A stretch of 64,000 bases of DNA, taken from assembly GCA_032690845.1 (NCBI GenBank), contig CM064429.1, forward strand, positions 11,502,569-11,566,568, in the 5' to 3' direction. This DNA is from Eleusine coracana subsp. coracana (Eukaryota; Streptophyta; Magnoliopsida; Poales; Poaceae). Within the stretch, counting starts at the first letter, position 1. Each line of letters starts with the position of its first letter. The notes beneath the pieces were generated by a model. The model did not search any database and had not been told where the DNA came from. It saw only the letters and a program-made list of their open reading frames with translations. The position numbers and the translations under genes are program-made. Below, in pieces: positions 46,347 through 59,338 of this stretch.

Positions 46347-48571
46347 GAGCGGTCTTGATAATTTTCATAGCTGAAAAGGCTTTTTCCACAGATGCCGTTG
46401 CTACTGGAAGGAGTAGTGCTAGCTCAATTAGACGATAGACCAATGGAAACATCAAATTTCTTTCGGTTTCAACCATCTTCACTGACAAACTTCCAAAATC
46501 ATGGCAGCTAGTAAAATCATTAACTCTTCTAACATGACGAATGAAGGTTTGAAGTTGATCCGTTATATTTGAAAGATTATCAGTGGAGAAATCAGCACCA
46601 TAGATCCCTGCTAGCTTAACAAGTTTGTCCACATTGAACTTAGCAAAAGAGTCCCTTGGATTCAGACAAGAAAAACGCACAAATAACTGAGACGAAACTT
46701 CATTAAAGCAATGATTCATCTCTGTGTTTACGGCATCTACAGCATAGAAGGTGTCAACATGATAATGGTGCTCTTCGGTGATCATAATCCCTTTTTCTTG
46801 CCTTGAGCGGCCCCATCTTGGTCTTTGTGCATTCATATATGGTATCTCAATTTGCTTTGCTTCACAAAATCTTGTAACATCAGAAAATAGTTCCTCCCAA
46901 CAATTGTCTCTCAAGTCATCCAATCGTGCTTTCACATCCACAAGCAATGATATGGCTTGAATAATATTTTGATCTCTCTTTTGCAAAAGATGTGACAACT
47001 CATTTGTAATACGAAACAATTTTAACATTATTTTCATAATGAACACAAAGTTAAAACTCTCCATTAAGTGTACCAAGCCTCTAACATTGTTTGGACGCCT
47101 TTTATCTTGATTAACAAAAGTAAACATTGGTAGAATAGCATCCCACATTGACTCAATACAAAGTAATGTAGTAAAGTGTGAGCCCCATCTAGTTTCTCCA
47201 GGTCTAGTCAAGGTAGTCATTTGATTCTTACCTCTCCTAGAAAGTATCACTCCAGTGTCCAATCTGTCCAAGATATTATCATGGTGCTTTTGAGTCAATA
47301 AATCCTTTCTCTTGCACGTGGCACCAATATTGGTTACAATCAAATTCACATAGTCAAAGAAATCCTTAATACCTACACAACATTCACTAAGAGCAACCAC
47401 TACCAACTGCAACTGGTGTGCAAAGCAATGAATATAAAATGCATATGGATTGTCATCACGAATTTGTTTCTGCAAACCATTAAATTCACCTCTCATATTA
47501 GATGCTCCATCGTATCCTTGTCCTCGGATCCTAGCAATTGGTAGCTTATGAGTACCAAGCATTTCAACAAAAGCCCTTTTCAATGCCTCTAATGATGTTT
47601 CTTTAACATGCTTTAGGTCTAAAAATCTCTCTAAAACCTTTCCCTCGCTGTTTATGAACCTACATAACACATAAAAAATAGCATTAATTATTTAATACAA
47701 CAAACACTATGCCTTGCAAAAAGATGACAATTTAGCTAGAAACAAACACACAATTAAAATAATTACCTTATAACCACAACCATTTGTTCCTTGATTGAGA
47801 TGTCACGTGATTCATCAATAAGGACAGAGAAATGACGATCCCCAATCTCTTCCAAAATAACTTTGGTAACCAATTGTGCACATGCTTGTGCAAGTTCCTT
47901 TTGAATATCTGCAGAAGTCATTTTAGCATTAGCTTGACACAACTCCTCGAATGCAATCCTGACATCATCATTCATCTCTTTAAACATATCAATCATCTCT
48001 AGATAATTCCCTTTGTTTGTAGATGATGAAGATTCATCATGTCCTCGAAATGGAAGACCTTGCTTAATGAGATATTTTGCAGAATTCACAGCTGTAGTCA
48101 ACTGAGTTTTATATCTTATTTCAGAATATTTTCCATAATCCTGAAACTTATGATGGAAGACCTTGCTTAATGAGATATTTTGCAGAATTCACAGCTGTAG
48201 TCAAATGAGTTTTATATCTTATTTCAGAATCTTTTCCAAACTGAAGATGGTCAATTTGGACATGATGCTTTCACTAAGATCGGATTCAATACTTGGAAGA
48301 ATGCATATAAGTCCCTTCCTTCACATGTTAGGTGAAACCTTTCAATTGGAATACAAAGTCCATGATCAGAAATAATATTATCCTCATTGAATTCTTTGAT
48401 AAGTTCATCACATTCTTCAGTTTGTGTTTCCTCTGCAGGGGCTCCAATTTTGCTGCCATCTTGACCTTCTACATTAGCATTGGGTTGTTCTTTCTCAAAC
48501 AGTTCAATGTTTCTGCCATTACTTGATTCCGAAATAGAACTAAATAATCTCGTTATGCTTACATCTGCCAA
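46347..48571 (-). pseudogene. hAT-family transposase (TTF-type zinc finger / ZMYM1-like), broken
   Basis: From the N-terminus (48571, 'MADVSITRLFSSI') there is a coding gap and frame break at about 48250, a 102-base duplication, then 'MTTAVNSAKYLIKQGLPFRG' to 'HFSVLIDESRDISIKEQMVV' (48101-47763; Asp of the DESRD motif present). A probable 93-base intron (47762-47670) follows, then a long frame with 'IRGQGYDGASNMRGEFNGLQ', 'IHCFAHQLQLVVVAL', 'GETRWGSHFTTL' and the hAT dimerisation domain 'LALLLPVATASVEKAFSAMK'. The C-terminus is lost after 'IIKTAL', where LTR-like DNA begins at 46346. The zinc finger itself was not found. Terminal repeats of the transposon were not seen. Confidence 0.85.
48051..48253. 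repeat. 102-base tandem duplication in the hAT gene
   Basis: 'ggaagaccttgcttaatgag' occurs at 48052 and 48153, and both copies continue to 'tttatatcttatttcagaat'. The extra copy disrupts the N-terminal coding part. Confidence 0.9.
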
Positions 48572-48695
48572 TTATTCAATTAAATATACATAAGATAAGA
48601 AACATTGCAAATTCTAATATCACGTGCAAGCAAGTATGAATTAATTGATCCCACATATCATAAGTGCATACCCTAATTTTCTTACCTTTTAATTT

Positions 48696-49087
48696 TGAAA
48701 GGACCTTGATGTCGCCTGGGGGGCGGGGGGGGGGGGGGGGGGGGGGTTGAATAGGTGATTCTATAAATTTCTGTGAAATTAGACTTAACAAAAAAACAGT
48801 ATGATCAGCAATGCCGATGGCCACTGCTGACGGGGCAACCGACAGTGCTGATAAGGTAAAGACAGACACGAAAGATTAAGTCTAAGCAGTTCTACTATAA
48901 TGTAAAGGAAGGGATAGATGATAATAGGCAATATAAGTCAATTAAGCAAGCTTGCAACAACAAGATAAATTTACATAAGTAGATTGAGGAATTTAGAGAT
49001 AGCACAAGTTCAAACCCTAGAACAAGAATATAATGCAATAAGTAGAAAAAGGATCACATGGAGACATAAGATTTGTTTACTGAAGTT
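48696..49087 (-). mobile_element. Truncated Sirevirus LTR (family 2)
   Basis: Matches the first 390 bases of the LTR at 49735 (TGAAAGGACCTTGATGTCGC..., including a G run of about 27 bases at 48719-48746). It breaks off at 49087 and joins gag sequence directly, so an internal deletion removed the rest of the element and most of the LTR. Confidence 0.85.
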
Positions 49088-49088
49088 C

Positions 49089-49686
49089 GGAGGTCATCAC
49101 CATCAACACCAACAACATCATCATGATCACTACGAATTTCATTTAATTTTACTTGCATGTTACTTTTGGCCATAAGGCAACATGGTGATGTCGATGGAGT
49201 TGATACTTCATTAATATAATCATTTGAAGGAGAATAGTCATCAATATCATGTGAGCTTGAGGTGGAGCAATCATCCTCAATTACCAACTCATAGTTGGAA
49301 TTATCACTTGTCATGTTGGATTCTTCATATATTTCTTGAATTCGAATCCACATAGCATGAGCACTCTTCAACTTGTATATCTCATTGAAAACATCCCTAC
49401 CCAAAGCACCAAATAAAGCATTAGTAGCTTGGGCCTCGAGATGTAGGCATTTCTCTTGCCCTTGTGTTGGAGAGTCATGATCCAAGGCATGAGAAAAGCC
49501 CACATCTACAACCCACCAAATTTTAGGACTCATCTTCTGAAAATATGAAATCATTTGTGATTTCCAACAAGTATAATTTGTGCCATCAAAACATGGTGCC
49601 TCGTATGAAGGTTGTGAAATGATAGAAAATGAGGCGCTAGAACAACCATAGGGAATTTGACACATTTTACCTTGAGACATCATCAA
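49089..49686 (-). pseudogene. Gag N-terminal fragment of Sirevirus family 2
   Basis: 'PCFDGTNYTCWKSQMISYFQ', 'ALDHDSPTQGQEKCLHLEAQ', 'ALGRDVFNEIYKLKSAHAMW' are typical of the N-terminal half of copia gag (DUF4219/UBN2 type). The start ATG is at 49686, 34 bases after the primer site, as expected. The 3' part runs into the truncated LTR. Confidence 0.82.
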
Positions 49687-49719
49687 CTCTCTAAGCGGTT
49701 AAGCTTAACAAGGAGATTA

Positions 49720-49734
49720 GGCTCTGATACCAAT
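49720..49734 (-). promoter_or_regulatory. tRNA-iMet primer-binding site (Sirevirus family 2)
   Basis: The plus strand GGCTCTGATACCAAT is the reverse of ATTGGTATCAGAGCC and abuts the LTR at 49735. Confidence 0.9.
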
Positions 49735-52204
49735 TGAAAGGACCTTGATGTCGCCTAGCGGGGGGAGGGGGGGATAGGTGATTCTATAAATTTCTATGAA
49801 ATTAGACTTAACAAAAAAACAAATTGATCGGCAGTGCCGATGCGACCAATCGACAATGCCGATGGCCACTGCCGACGGGGCAACCGACAGTGCCATAAGG
49901 TAAAGACAGACGTAGAAGATTAAGTCTAAGCAGTTCTACTATAATGTATAGGACGGGATAGATGATAATAGGCAATATAGGTCAATTAAGCAAGCTTGCA
50001 ACAACAAGATAAACTTAAATAAGTAGATCGAGGAATTTAGAGATAGCACAAGTTCAAACCCTAGAACAAGAATATAATGCAATAAGTAGAAAAAGGATCA
50101 CACGGAGACACAAGATTTGTTTACCGAAGTTCGGACTCCTCAGTGAGTCCTACGTCTCCGTTGAGGGGCTCGGTCACACTTGAGCCGGGTCTCTTTCAAC
50201 CCTTTTCTCGAATTTCTTTCTCTTGATTCCTTAACTTTTGGAGGTCAATCGAAACCTTCACAAACTTTCCGTGGCTCACCACAAGCTTGGGAGCTCACCG
50301 GGCAACGCCTTGTTGTCTAGAGGATGAATCCCCAAGAGTAACAAATGCCACAACGATTGCTTGCTTGCTCAAGTGCTCAATAATGGAGTTTTGCTCTCTC
50401 TCTCAATCTCTCACCCAATCTCACCCACAAGGTATAGCACTAATCAGTAGAGAGTGGAGAGGTAATTTTTGGCTCAAATGGATGTTTCTTTGATGTGTTT
50501 TCAGCACTCCAACCGTTAGGAACGAAGGGGGTATAAATAGGGGAGGCTCAAAAACTAGCCGTTTGGGCTCTGGACGCCCGGCATCAGCACTGCTGATAGG
50601 ATAGGCTCAAAAACTAGCCATTGGGGTTCTGGACGTCCCGTATCGACACTGCCGATCCCCAGATCGGCACTACCGATGAGGAAGTCACAGAGGGCAAGAA
50701 AAAGATGTTCTGTTGAGTTCTGGATCGGCACTGCCGATGTCTAGATTGGCGCTACCGACTGGTAAAAAATAGACAGACAACCAAAAGAAAAATACCCATA
50801 ACTTTTGACTCCGGAGGCCAATTTATGTGATCTTGGACTCTACGGAAAGATAATTTAAAGGGATATCCAACCCAACTATTACATAACTTCAAAATCACAC
50901 ATAGTAATGCTAAACACTCCCCCAAAGGTTATTGGATCAATTTTAGCACTGAGACAAGAGCAAAGCCATCAAAGTTGCATCCCACTTTATAGTACGACAT
51001 TCCTAGACTCAATAGCAACTAGAAAATCTATGTCAAAAGGAACATCTTCATATATTATTCTTTCTTTTTGAGGGTCACCAACTCCATAAGCAATTGATCA
51101 TTTTGGATATTTATTTGATTAACCATCAATAAACATATATATCCAATATTATACCTTTTGCTTGAGCAATGTCCATATGAGATAGGCTTGATGTTCATCC
51201 ACTTATGAAGTTTCACAACTTCCTATATTCGAGCCACTTAGTATTCTTTTGACATTTTATATTCACCTTTAGCTCGTTTTGTCAATTGCACTCGTTGTGA
51301 CATATCAACATCATCTTCATTTTTTGTTAAACGAGTGATGTGGATAATCCATATCTTCACATGGTCTTGCACGGTTCATCGCGCTAAGCCTTAACTCACT
51401 CTTCACCATTGCCTTTGGTCCTTCGGCGCCAAGCCTCTTGCTTGCCCTTCACCCTCGCACATGGTCCATCGCAGCCGGGTCTTGCCTAACCTTCACCACC
51501 TTTCCATGCAACACTACTTTGTATCCAACATCAATAATGCATCCACTTTATCAATTTGATCTCCAAGATGATATTTCCAAATTCATGACTTTTATCTTCT
51601 TGTAAATGGTCACTAGAAATCCATGTTCCAATTTTATAATAACATCCTTGCTTTGACCATCGTCACTTATTAACTCATGAATTCCAACTAATACTTGCAT
51701 TGATATTCTCATTTAATACCAAGTATTAACATAACCATTTTGACATCATCAACTATAGGGATGTCTAATTCTCCTTCATGAAGTGCCTTGATCTTCTTTA
51801 TGTATACGTGTTGCTTGTATCAACAATCAACACTATCATCAATATCATCGCTTGTCATGAATCAATAATATGTTGTGTTTGACCTTTGAACATGCGATGT
51901 GTCTTTATTTTTAAGCATGGGTGTTGATTATGTCCACCGACACCTTTATCAACACATTGATTACCATCATCCTTTGTCAAGAATCTTCACCATATAATAT
52001 GGGAATTTCCAACATACGATCAATCAATTATCTTGTAATGGGGTCCATAGCCTTTATGAATATGTTATTCTTGACCTTTGCTTGATGCCAGAACATAACC
52101 TAACATTGAACTCACAAACTTATATAAAAGGTTAGTTCCAACATGCATTGTCATTTATTACCAAAACTCATCATTAACTCAAGGCTAGAGACCTAGACGT
52201 TTCA
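49735..52204 (-). mobile_element. Complete LTR of Sirevirus family 2, shared by two tandem elements
   Basis: 2,470 bases from TGAAAGGACC to GACGTTTCA. Its left side has the primer site and gag; its right side has a polypurine tract, so internal domains lie on both sides. ATCGGCACTGCCGAT-type palindromes cluster at 49820-49905 and 50577-50765. The rest is AT-rich and non-coding. Confidence 0.82.
50577..50765. repeat. Cluster of ATCGGCACTGCCGAT palindromes (LTR, family 2)
   Basis: Several exact or near copies, such as 50666-50680 (one mismatch) and 50725-50739. Another cluster is in the internal domain (53797-54005) and another near the LTR start (49820-49905). Confidence 0.85.
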
Positions 52205-52218
52205 ATCTCCCCCTTTTT
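52205..52218 (-). promoter_or_regulatory. Polypurine tract of the second family 2 element
   Basis: Plus strand ATCTCCCCCTTTTT, identical to the tract at 8173-8186 of the other Sirevirus, directly next to the LTR end. The identity continues through 'ggtgattgatgacaa'. Confidence 0.9.
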
Positions 52219-55200
52219 GGTGATTGATGACAACACTAGCAAATAATGATAATGGAAAACAATATGCACATAAGAGCTATTCTCTTTGCTCTTTTCTTCA
52301 TTCATCTCTCCCTCCTTGTATATCCTTCATTTTCTCTGCCCCTTTGGCATCAAGCACCAAAAAGGGCAAGAATCTCATGACAAAGACTATGAGCATATGT
52401 CAGAGCGATATGACCATAGGGAGTTCATCACATGAAAGTACAATCCAAAGAATGCATCTTCAAATAATGGGCAATAATAGCAAGCATAACTTTAGAGTCA
52501 CTCTTTTATCACATTTTGAGACTAAATCATATGAAGCTCAAACTAAGTTAGTCTCAATACCAAAAACATAGAATAATTTCCTTCATATGATGGGCATACA
52601 TAGATATGCAATAAAATCATATGCACTTAGTAATTAAAAAGGCAAGAAGGAAATACATCCCATGATATGCGCTTAATAATAAACGAAAACAATTCAACAA
52701 GATAATTCAAGAACATGAATACATACCTTGATATGTCCATCTTAACAAAAAACAACTATGTATCCATGTACAAACTTAGCAACCTCATTAGTCTCATAAA
52801 ACATAGTGCAACTCCCCTTTAAACTATGCATAGTAGAATATTCAACATACACATATGCATTAATAATGTAACAAACAAGAGGGCAATTTGCACTATATCG
52901 TTTGGTCCAAGAAGGCAAATATATTCTAAAAGATTTTTCATAAAGTGCAAATTATATGAAAGCAAACTTTCATGAACCAAAGAGAATATAAGTTGGTAGA
53001 TCACAAAGAGCTACATTATACAACATAATAAACATGAGTAATAGATAGGTAGGCATAGAAACAACTCATGTACTCATGATGCTATAAAAATGATATCCTT
53101 AAATGATTGTAGGATATTTTCACCATTCTTTATTCCTTTCATAATAAATATCAATATAAGGTTCCCCCTTAATCCATCACTTCTCCTTGATGATACTCTC
53201 ATAAGATTGATATCCTTGAAAAACTTTGTTTCTCATTGCTTCAACTCCTTATTTTTTTAAAATGAAATCTTTAAATCCTCTCAAAGCTGATATACTCATC
53301 ATGGGAAAATAAATATTTTGGAGCCTTTTCAAAGATTGTCCATGACGGTTCATGGGCATCCAAACAGATTGTAATTCCTCCTCATCACTTGATATGTTGA
53401 TCTTGTAAGCAAACATCTTCACAATATTATTCTCCTCAAGTATATGTTGCCTTTGTTCCTTTTGATATTCAATTCATTTGGTACATTTTGTTTTCCTTGG
53501 TCTTCATCCACCACATAGGAAAAATTTCTAAAACATGGAGGGAAAACAAAGAAACTACCAAGATACTTGATAGACATGTTAGTCTCATGTACTAATGACA
53601 TAGTATATTCTCCCTCTAAATTTGTGCATACAAGTATTTGAATTACTTTGACAAACATGCACATAGTCAAAACAACCCGAGAGGGAACAAATCCCATATC
53701 TTGGGTTATGGCAAAATAAATAAATTTGAGAGAGGCAACATGCCATAAGCCATATGAAGAAAAACAATTTATCTTTTTTTTTTACTCTCTGTAGGGGGAT
53801 CAGCACTGCCGATCAGGGTGATCGACACTGCTGATTGAAATTAGATAGAAAAGGTGCTCTCTGGATGTCATGACCGGCACTGCCGATGGAGCCATCGGCA
53901 CTGCCGATGCTGGCAAGATAGAAAGAGAGAGATGTCTGTGCTCTATAACGCCTCTATATAGGAGGATCGACACTACCGATGGAGATCACCGGCACTGCCG
54001 ATGAGTGCAAAACAGAGAGGTTGATAGAATAAAATTAGTTGGGATATTGAGCATTTGACTTTACCAAAACATGTAATTTGTTCCCCTCTATATGAAGAAA
54101 AACATGAAATCATGTGGATTGTTTGACAAAGATAATAGGAAGCATAACAATCTACCATATAAGCAAATCCTAATATATAACATGACAATCATGATAAGCG
54201 CATAAAATTTTATCAAGACCACAAAGGAATAATCACAAAGAACAACTAGTGCATGTGTCAAGACATGATTGCTGATATAGAGCAACATGCAAAAAACAAA
54301 GAATGAAATCTAGTTGCTCTTTATTATTAGGAAAGAGAGAACTTATATAAGCCATAGATAAAGTTACCTCAAATATGCTCATCATTTCAAGAGCTTGGAT
54401 TCTTTTGTATATGCAAACCATCAAGAATATATACCAAGCTCGAAATCCCTCCATGATGTCCAACTCAACTATTGACAAGAATAGATACAAAATCTTTAAT
54501 GGTTATAAAAGTTTTCATGCATGGTCATAGTTGAATTTCCTCTTTATTGTCATACAATCATCATTCATGTTGAACTTGCACTAATAGAACTTAGTCATCA
54601 TCATTATAATATAGCAAGTCATATTTGATCCCTCCACAAGCTTATTCATGGTAGATCCACCATCTTGCATTGAGCAACCCAATACCATCGGCTCAAGCTC
54701 TTGCCCATGTCTACCAATATCTTGAAGAGGTTTGACATTGCTTCAAATTTTCTTCCACCAAGTCTTTTTGAGCTTTAGTATTCATGTTTGATCTTCTCAC
54801 ATTCCCTTGCACAAGGTTAGTCTTAACAACAATATTTTCATTGCAAAGAGAAGACAAATAAGTTCTTCATGCTCCTTAATTAAACAAATTAAAAGGACGA
54901 ACTCTTTACACTTAGTAATAAAAGAAGCATGAGTATCTCATTGTCTCAAGGATGATCAAAAGAATGCTTATAATTAAACCAAAGCTCCATTGATACAAAT
55001 TTAAGTAAGGTGATGAGTCACTTGAATTTACCCTTTTTATGAGTCACAAATACCACCGTGAGCCAGCATATACAAAATATGTGGCACTAGTGACAAGGCT
55101 CACTTGATGCTAGAATAGGATCGAAATTGGTCAAGATAGTTTTTCGAGCAATTTTTCAAATCAAATACCATTTTCAAAACCATTGATCTTGTAAAACAAT

Positions 55201-55792
55201 TTTAAATATCGAAAGATTGACCATGACTAATTAGAGAAATTTGCAAAATAATTTATTTTGAAAGTTCTTCTATAAACGGTTTCTTTTGATGGTAAAACAT
55301 ATTGTTTGTAAAGCACATGTTTGTTTGACAAAATGAATATGTTCAAACATTTTTTTGCAACTTGGCAAACCGTTCGAAATATTTTGAAGTTTACTTAAAA
55401 ACCTTTTCAAAAACTATTATAGCATCAATAAGAATTCATTCTCATTTTGGGGTTGCAATATATATGGAATGATATAGTACCTCCCGAAACATGGTAACCA
55501 TCACTTTTCTCAAATTCGTACAAATGAAGTGTGTAAGCAACATACATGGATGATATGCATGAACAAAGATTTAAGCCTACACAAGGCTAGAACATAGAGA
55601 CTTTCAATGTAAATACTTGTTACCGAGAAGACATTGGTTGGGGTTGTAGACCATTAATATTCATACTTGACATCCTTTCCATAAGTGGTGAGGAATATCA
55701 ATTTGAAAGGATCTTGACTTAAGATGTTCAACATAAATCATATCAAGTGTGTCAAGTCTTCAATGCACCTCCAAGTACCTATTGAGCAAATC
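52205..55792 (-). mobile_element. Internal domain remnant of Sirevirus family 2
   Basis: About 3.6 kb of AT-rich DNA with a palindrome cluster at 53797-54005 but no recognisable integrase, reverse transcriptase or RNase H on either strand. The polymerase is deleted or decayed beyond recognition. Confidence 0.6.
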
Positions 55793-56371
55793 AAGGATTT
55801 CATGGCACCCAAGTGACATTGGGTCCTAGTATGTTAGTCACAAGAGGTTTAGGCACCCAAATGGCCATTGCGTTAGCATTGTGTGACCTAACAACATTTG
55901 CAATAATATTACCCCTTCTAGCTTTCTTAAGAAAATGATTATCTTTGGAATGAATAGGCTTAGGAATGTTACCCATGGGACAATTTTTACCAATATGTCC
56001 CTTTTCTCGGCAAGTGTAGCAAATACGCTTCTTATTCATGCAAGACACTTTTGTATCTTGCTTCTTAATTATTGCTTCCTTGCCGGCGAACCACTTCTTA
56101 GATGACTCAAAATCATCATTTGTTATGTTAGGGCATGAAACAATTTCATGACCCTTCTCATCACATCTGTAACACTTCCTTTTATTTCTTCTTGTCTTCT
56201 TCTTCTTTAGAAGTATGGTTTCATCACCAATCTTCATGGAACACATAGAGGCATAGTGTCCCATGTTTGAACACTTGAATCACTTAACATGGGCTAACTT
56301 CTTTTTCTTTTGTTGATTATTTCTCATGTTAGACTTGAAGTTCTTCTTGTGATTTTTGTTAACTTCATGAC
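55793..56371 (-). pseudogene. Gag zinc-knuckle region of Sirevirus family 2
   Basis: Three CCHC knuckles: 'FKCSNMGHYASMC' (first Cys codon changed to a TGA stop at about 56281), 'CYRCDEKGHEIVSC' and 'CYTCREKGHIGKNC'. The frame ends 'GPNVTWVP', the same gag terminus as in the first Sirevirus. The upstream gag is cut at 56371 by the gypsy element. Confidence 0.82.
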
Positions 56372-57938
56372 TGTTGACTTTTGCAAAGCCATACTAATAA
56401 ATCATCTCTGGCAAGATGCCATAAATGCTTCATTAATATGTCCTAGAGCCAATTAGGTAAAATCCGCAAGCGCACGGAAAATACCATTGTAGCATTTCAC
56501 CCGGAAGTATTCAGGGTATCATATTTGTTTATCCCAAAGGAAGGCAATGAATAAGAAGGCTTACTTATGCACATATTTACATTGCGAATTGATAAGGATC
56601 ATCTAACCAAGGCAGTCAAGCAATGGATAATGACGAGGTAGTGTGACACACAGAAGATTCTATCTCAAATATAAATAAATAAATAAAGCCAAGTGGAGAA
56701 AGAACTAAGCTGAGCTACTCCTACAATACTTGCATATATAGTTGTATAGCCTAAGTTCTATACACATACACGCTTATACTTAGGTTCAACAGTTATTAAC
56801 ATAACACTTCAGGCACAGACCTACCCCTGCATCCACAGGCGACTTCTGCCAAGAGCCTACGCACTAGCCTAGCGTAGAGGAGTTCAAAGGACGGACAGGG
56901 CTGTCACCACCTTCCGCCTACCTCAGCTAACCGGTAGACTAACAAATAATTGATGCAAATCAATTATCCAAGTACCATACTTGTATAATCAAAGAGCACT
57001 CTACTCCTTCATGGTTATATTAACGAAGCAGAGCTATCATATAAATATGATCACCAAACCCATGTCATGTCATAACAATAAATCCTAAGCATAAAGACTA
57101 TGTTATATAAATTAGACTATAGTGACGGTATCTAACAAGCATGACAATAGTAGTATAATAAATATAAACTACTATCACACAAGTGAGATATACTATCACA
57201 TATATGGATCACAATATCAAACAAGAAACTCATGACCCAAACACAACTATATGAAAAGATGACATTTATTAAATAGAGCAAAGTCTTACAAAAGGGAAAT
57301 GATACAAGAACCATACCAATTTCTCCAAGAGAAGACTTGAAGAACTAGAGAGCTCTAGACTCAGCCTAACTCCACTAAGACTTGAGAACAACTAAGTAGC
57401 AAGAGAAGAAAGTCTTCTTGTGGTGTGTGTGTGAGTGTAAAGCCACACCCTCCTATTTATAGCCTCTACAGGTCAGCAAAGGGGAGTAACCGCCAAGAAT
57501 ATCCCTGCCCACCGCCTTTAGGGATCAACCAGGAGCCTCCACATGCAAGCCCAGGAGGAAAGGCTGCATGCCTGGGTCGGCCGACCTAGGGGGGTCGGCC
57601 GACCTGTGGCTGGGCCCTCCTGGGTTGTGCTTCCTCAGGGTGGCTGCCAGGCGGGTCCTTATCCCAGATGTCGGGGTAGTTTTGTGTGTTTCTTCGGTGT
57701 GGTACTGAAAATGGGCCCTTCAATCCATACGATGTCCAGTTGGCGCTCTCTCATTGGTCGAAAGTGTGTTTCTTTGCCTTTTGGGTATGTTTCCTTCATA
57801 TTTCCTCCTGCATGCAAATAATTCCCAAGTACAAGTGGAACTACATTATTGTAAACAAATATGCATGTATGAAATGCCAAGTTCTCCTTTATTTGAGCAT
57901 AGTTGACGGATGAAAATGGTACTTAACAGCCATCAACA
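56372..57938 (-). mobile_element. 3' LTR of the Athila-like element
   Basis: 1,567 bases, TGTTGACTTTTGC at the left and GCCATCAACA at the right (plus strand). Matches 63337-64000 closely with scattered differences. It shares 'cgcaagcgcacggaa' and 'gggtgaaatgctacaa' (reverse) with the LTR at 1-720. Confidence 0.92.
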
Positions 57939-57953
57939 AACTCCCCCAAGCTG
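57939..57953 (-). promoter_or_regulatory. Polypurine tract of the Athila-like element
   Basis: Plus strand AACTCCCCCAAGCTG; minus strand CAGCTTGGGGGAGTT directly before the LTR. Confidence 0.85.
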
Positions 57954-59338
57954 AACCTTTGCTCGTCCCGAAGCAAAGATAAAACTTAAGTTGTTGATCA
58001 GGAGTTGCTACAATGTCCTACTCCTCAATACTACTAAGTGCACAACAAAGATACTTTTCCTTGAATTAAATATGTTGGCACAGTATTCACCCATTTACCT
58101 TGATCATCATGGGTCTTTTAACACCTCATTGTATTGGGCGGTTGAAAGATAGAACAATTGTAGGGCACTAATTACTTGCTCTCTATTCCACTATCTTACT
58201 CCAGAGGTTTTCAATAGATTTTGCAAATAAAACCAAGTTCCTCAAATGATTCTCTCGGATCGCTCAAAAGTGTATGGTTCCTCACCAAGGCAAAGTGTTG
58301 CCTAAAATCACCTACTTCTAATAAGGCTTATGTGGAGCTCAAGGTAGGGATTATTGAGGCATACTTGTTCACATACTATTGCTATGTCAAAAGACCGGAT
58401 CCTAGAAAAATCAATTCACACAATTTTGATCAAGACGTGCAAATGTGTGGGAAATATGGTGGAATGATGGATGGAATGAATAACTCCTTTTTGAATTTCT
58501 TTCCTCTCTTTTGGAATTTTTCTAGGACATGGCTATCTTTTGATTGCTCTTCTTTGGAGCATCCATTTATTTTTGTTTTGCATAGCCATATTCCTAGTTT
58601 GCAATGAACATATGGAGTATTTCTTTCAGGTGGATGGAATTGGTGGTGGCTTTCTTGCGGTGTAAAAGAATAGCTCATGGTGGTGGATATGGTGGCTGCT
58701 ATCTTCCAATTTAGAAGAATAGCTCATGGCGGTGGATGTGTGTATGTGATCTTGATCAAGAAAGCATGAAAAGAGTCTTACTAGGGTCACAACAATTTTG
58801 ACTAAGCTCAATGTGAAACAAGCAGCATATGTATAAGGTTTTTCAAATAAGCACTACATATGGCTTTGGTAGGAATTTTCATCATTGAGGAACTTATCAA
58901 TTTATCATTTTGAAAAATAAAACTCCGGAATTCAAGCTTTACTTTGAGCAAGATCATAGCAGCCCTATTCCCTATATCATATCTCCCAACAACTTAGAAC
59001 TAGAGAATGTATGTGCTACCCACAAGTTTCAAGTTCAAGGTAAAATTTTAGCCAACAAACTTAATTCTTGGGAGAGTTCTAAGTTGTAAACCAATGTTAG
59101 AGAGGAATAAAATAGAGCAACTACTCATCATTTCAACATAGGAAAACTGTACACATTCATACCGCGCATGAAAAAGCTAAAGAAAATATTTTTGGTCTTT
59201 TTATCATCTTCTCATTTTATTTTGATTTTCAGATTTTATATTTTTTTTGGATTTTTGGATTTTCTAATGCAAAAATGAAAACAAGGGAAAGATACAAGTT
59301 ACCGTGAGATGGGGGTCCTCCCCCAAGCTTGTTGTTGC
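57954..59338 (-). other. Non-coding 3' region of the Athila-like element
   Basis: No supported ORF. A tandem piece, 'gaatagctcatggyggtgga', occurs at 58668 and 58714. Confidence 0.6.

Noticed and set aside
46309..48571. Domesticated, functional hAT-derived gene
   Set aside because: N-terminus disrupted by a duplication and a gap, C-terminus cut off after the dimerisation motif.
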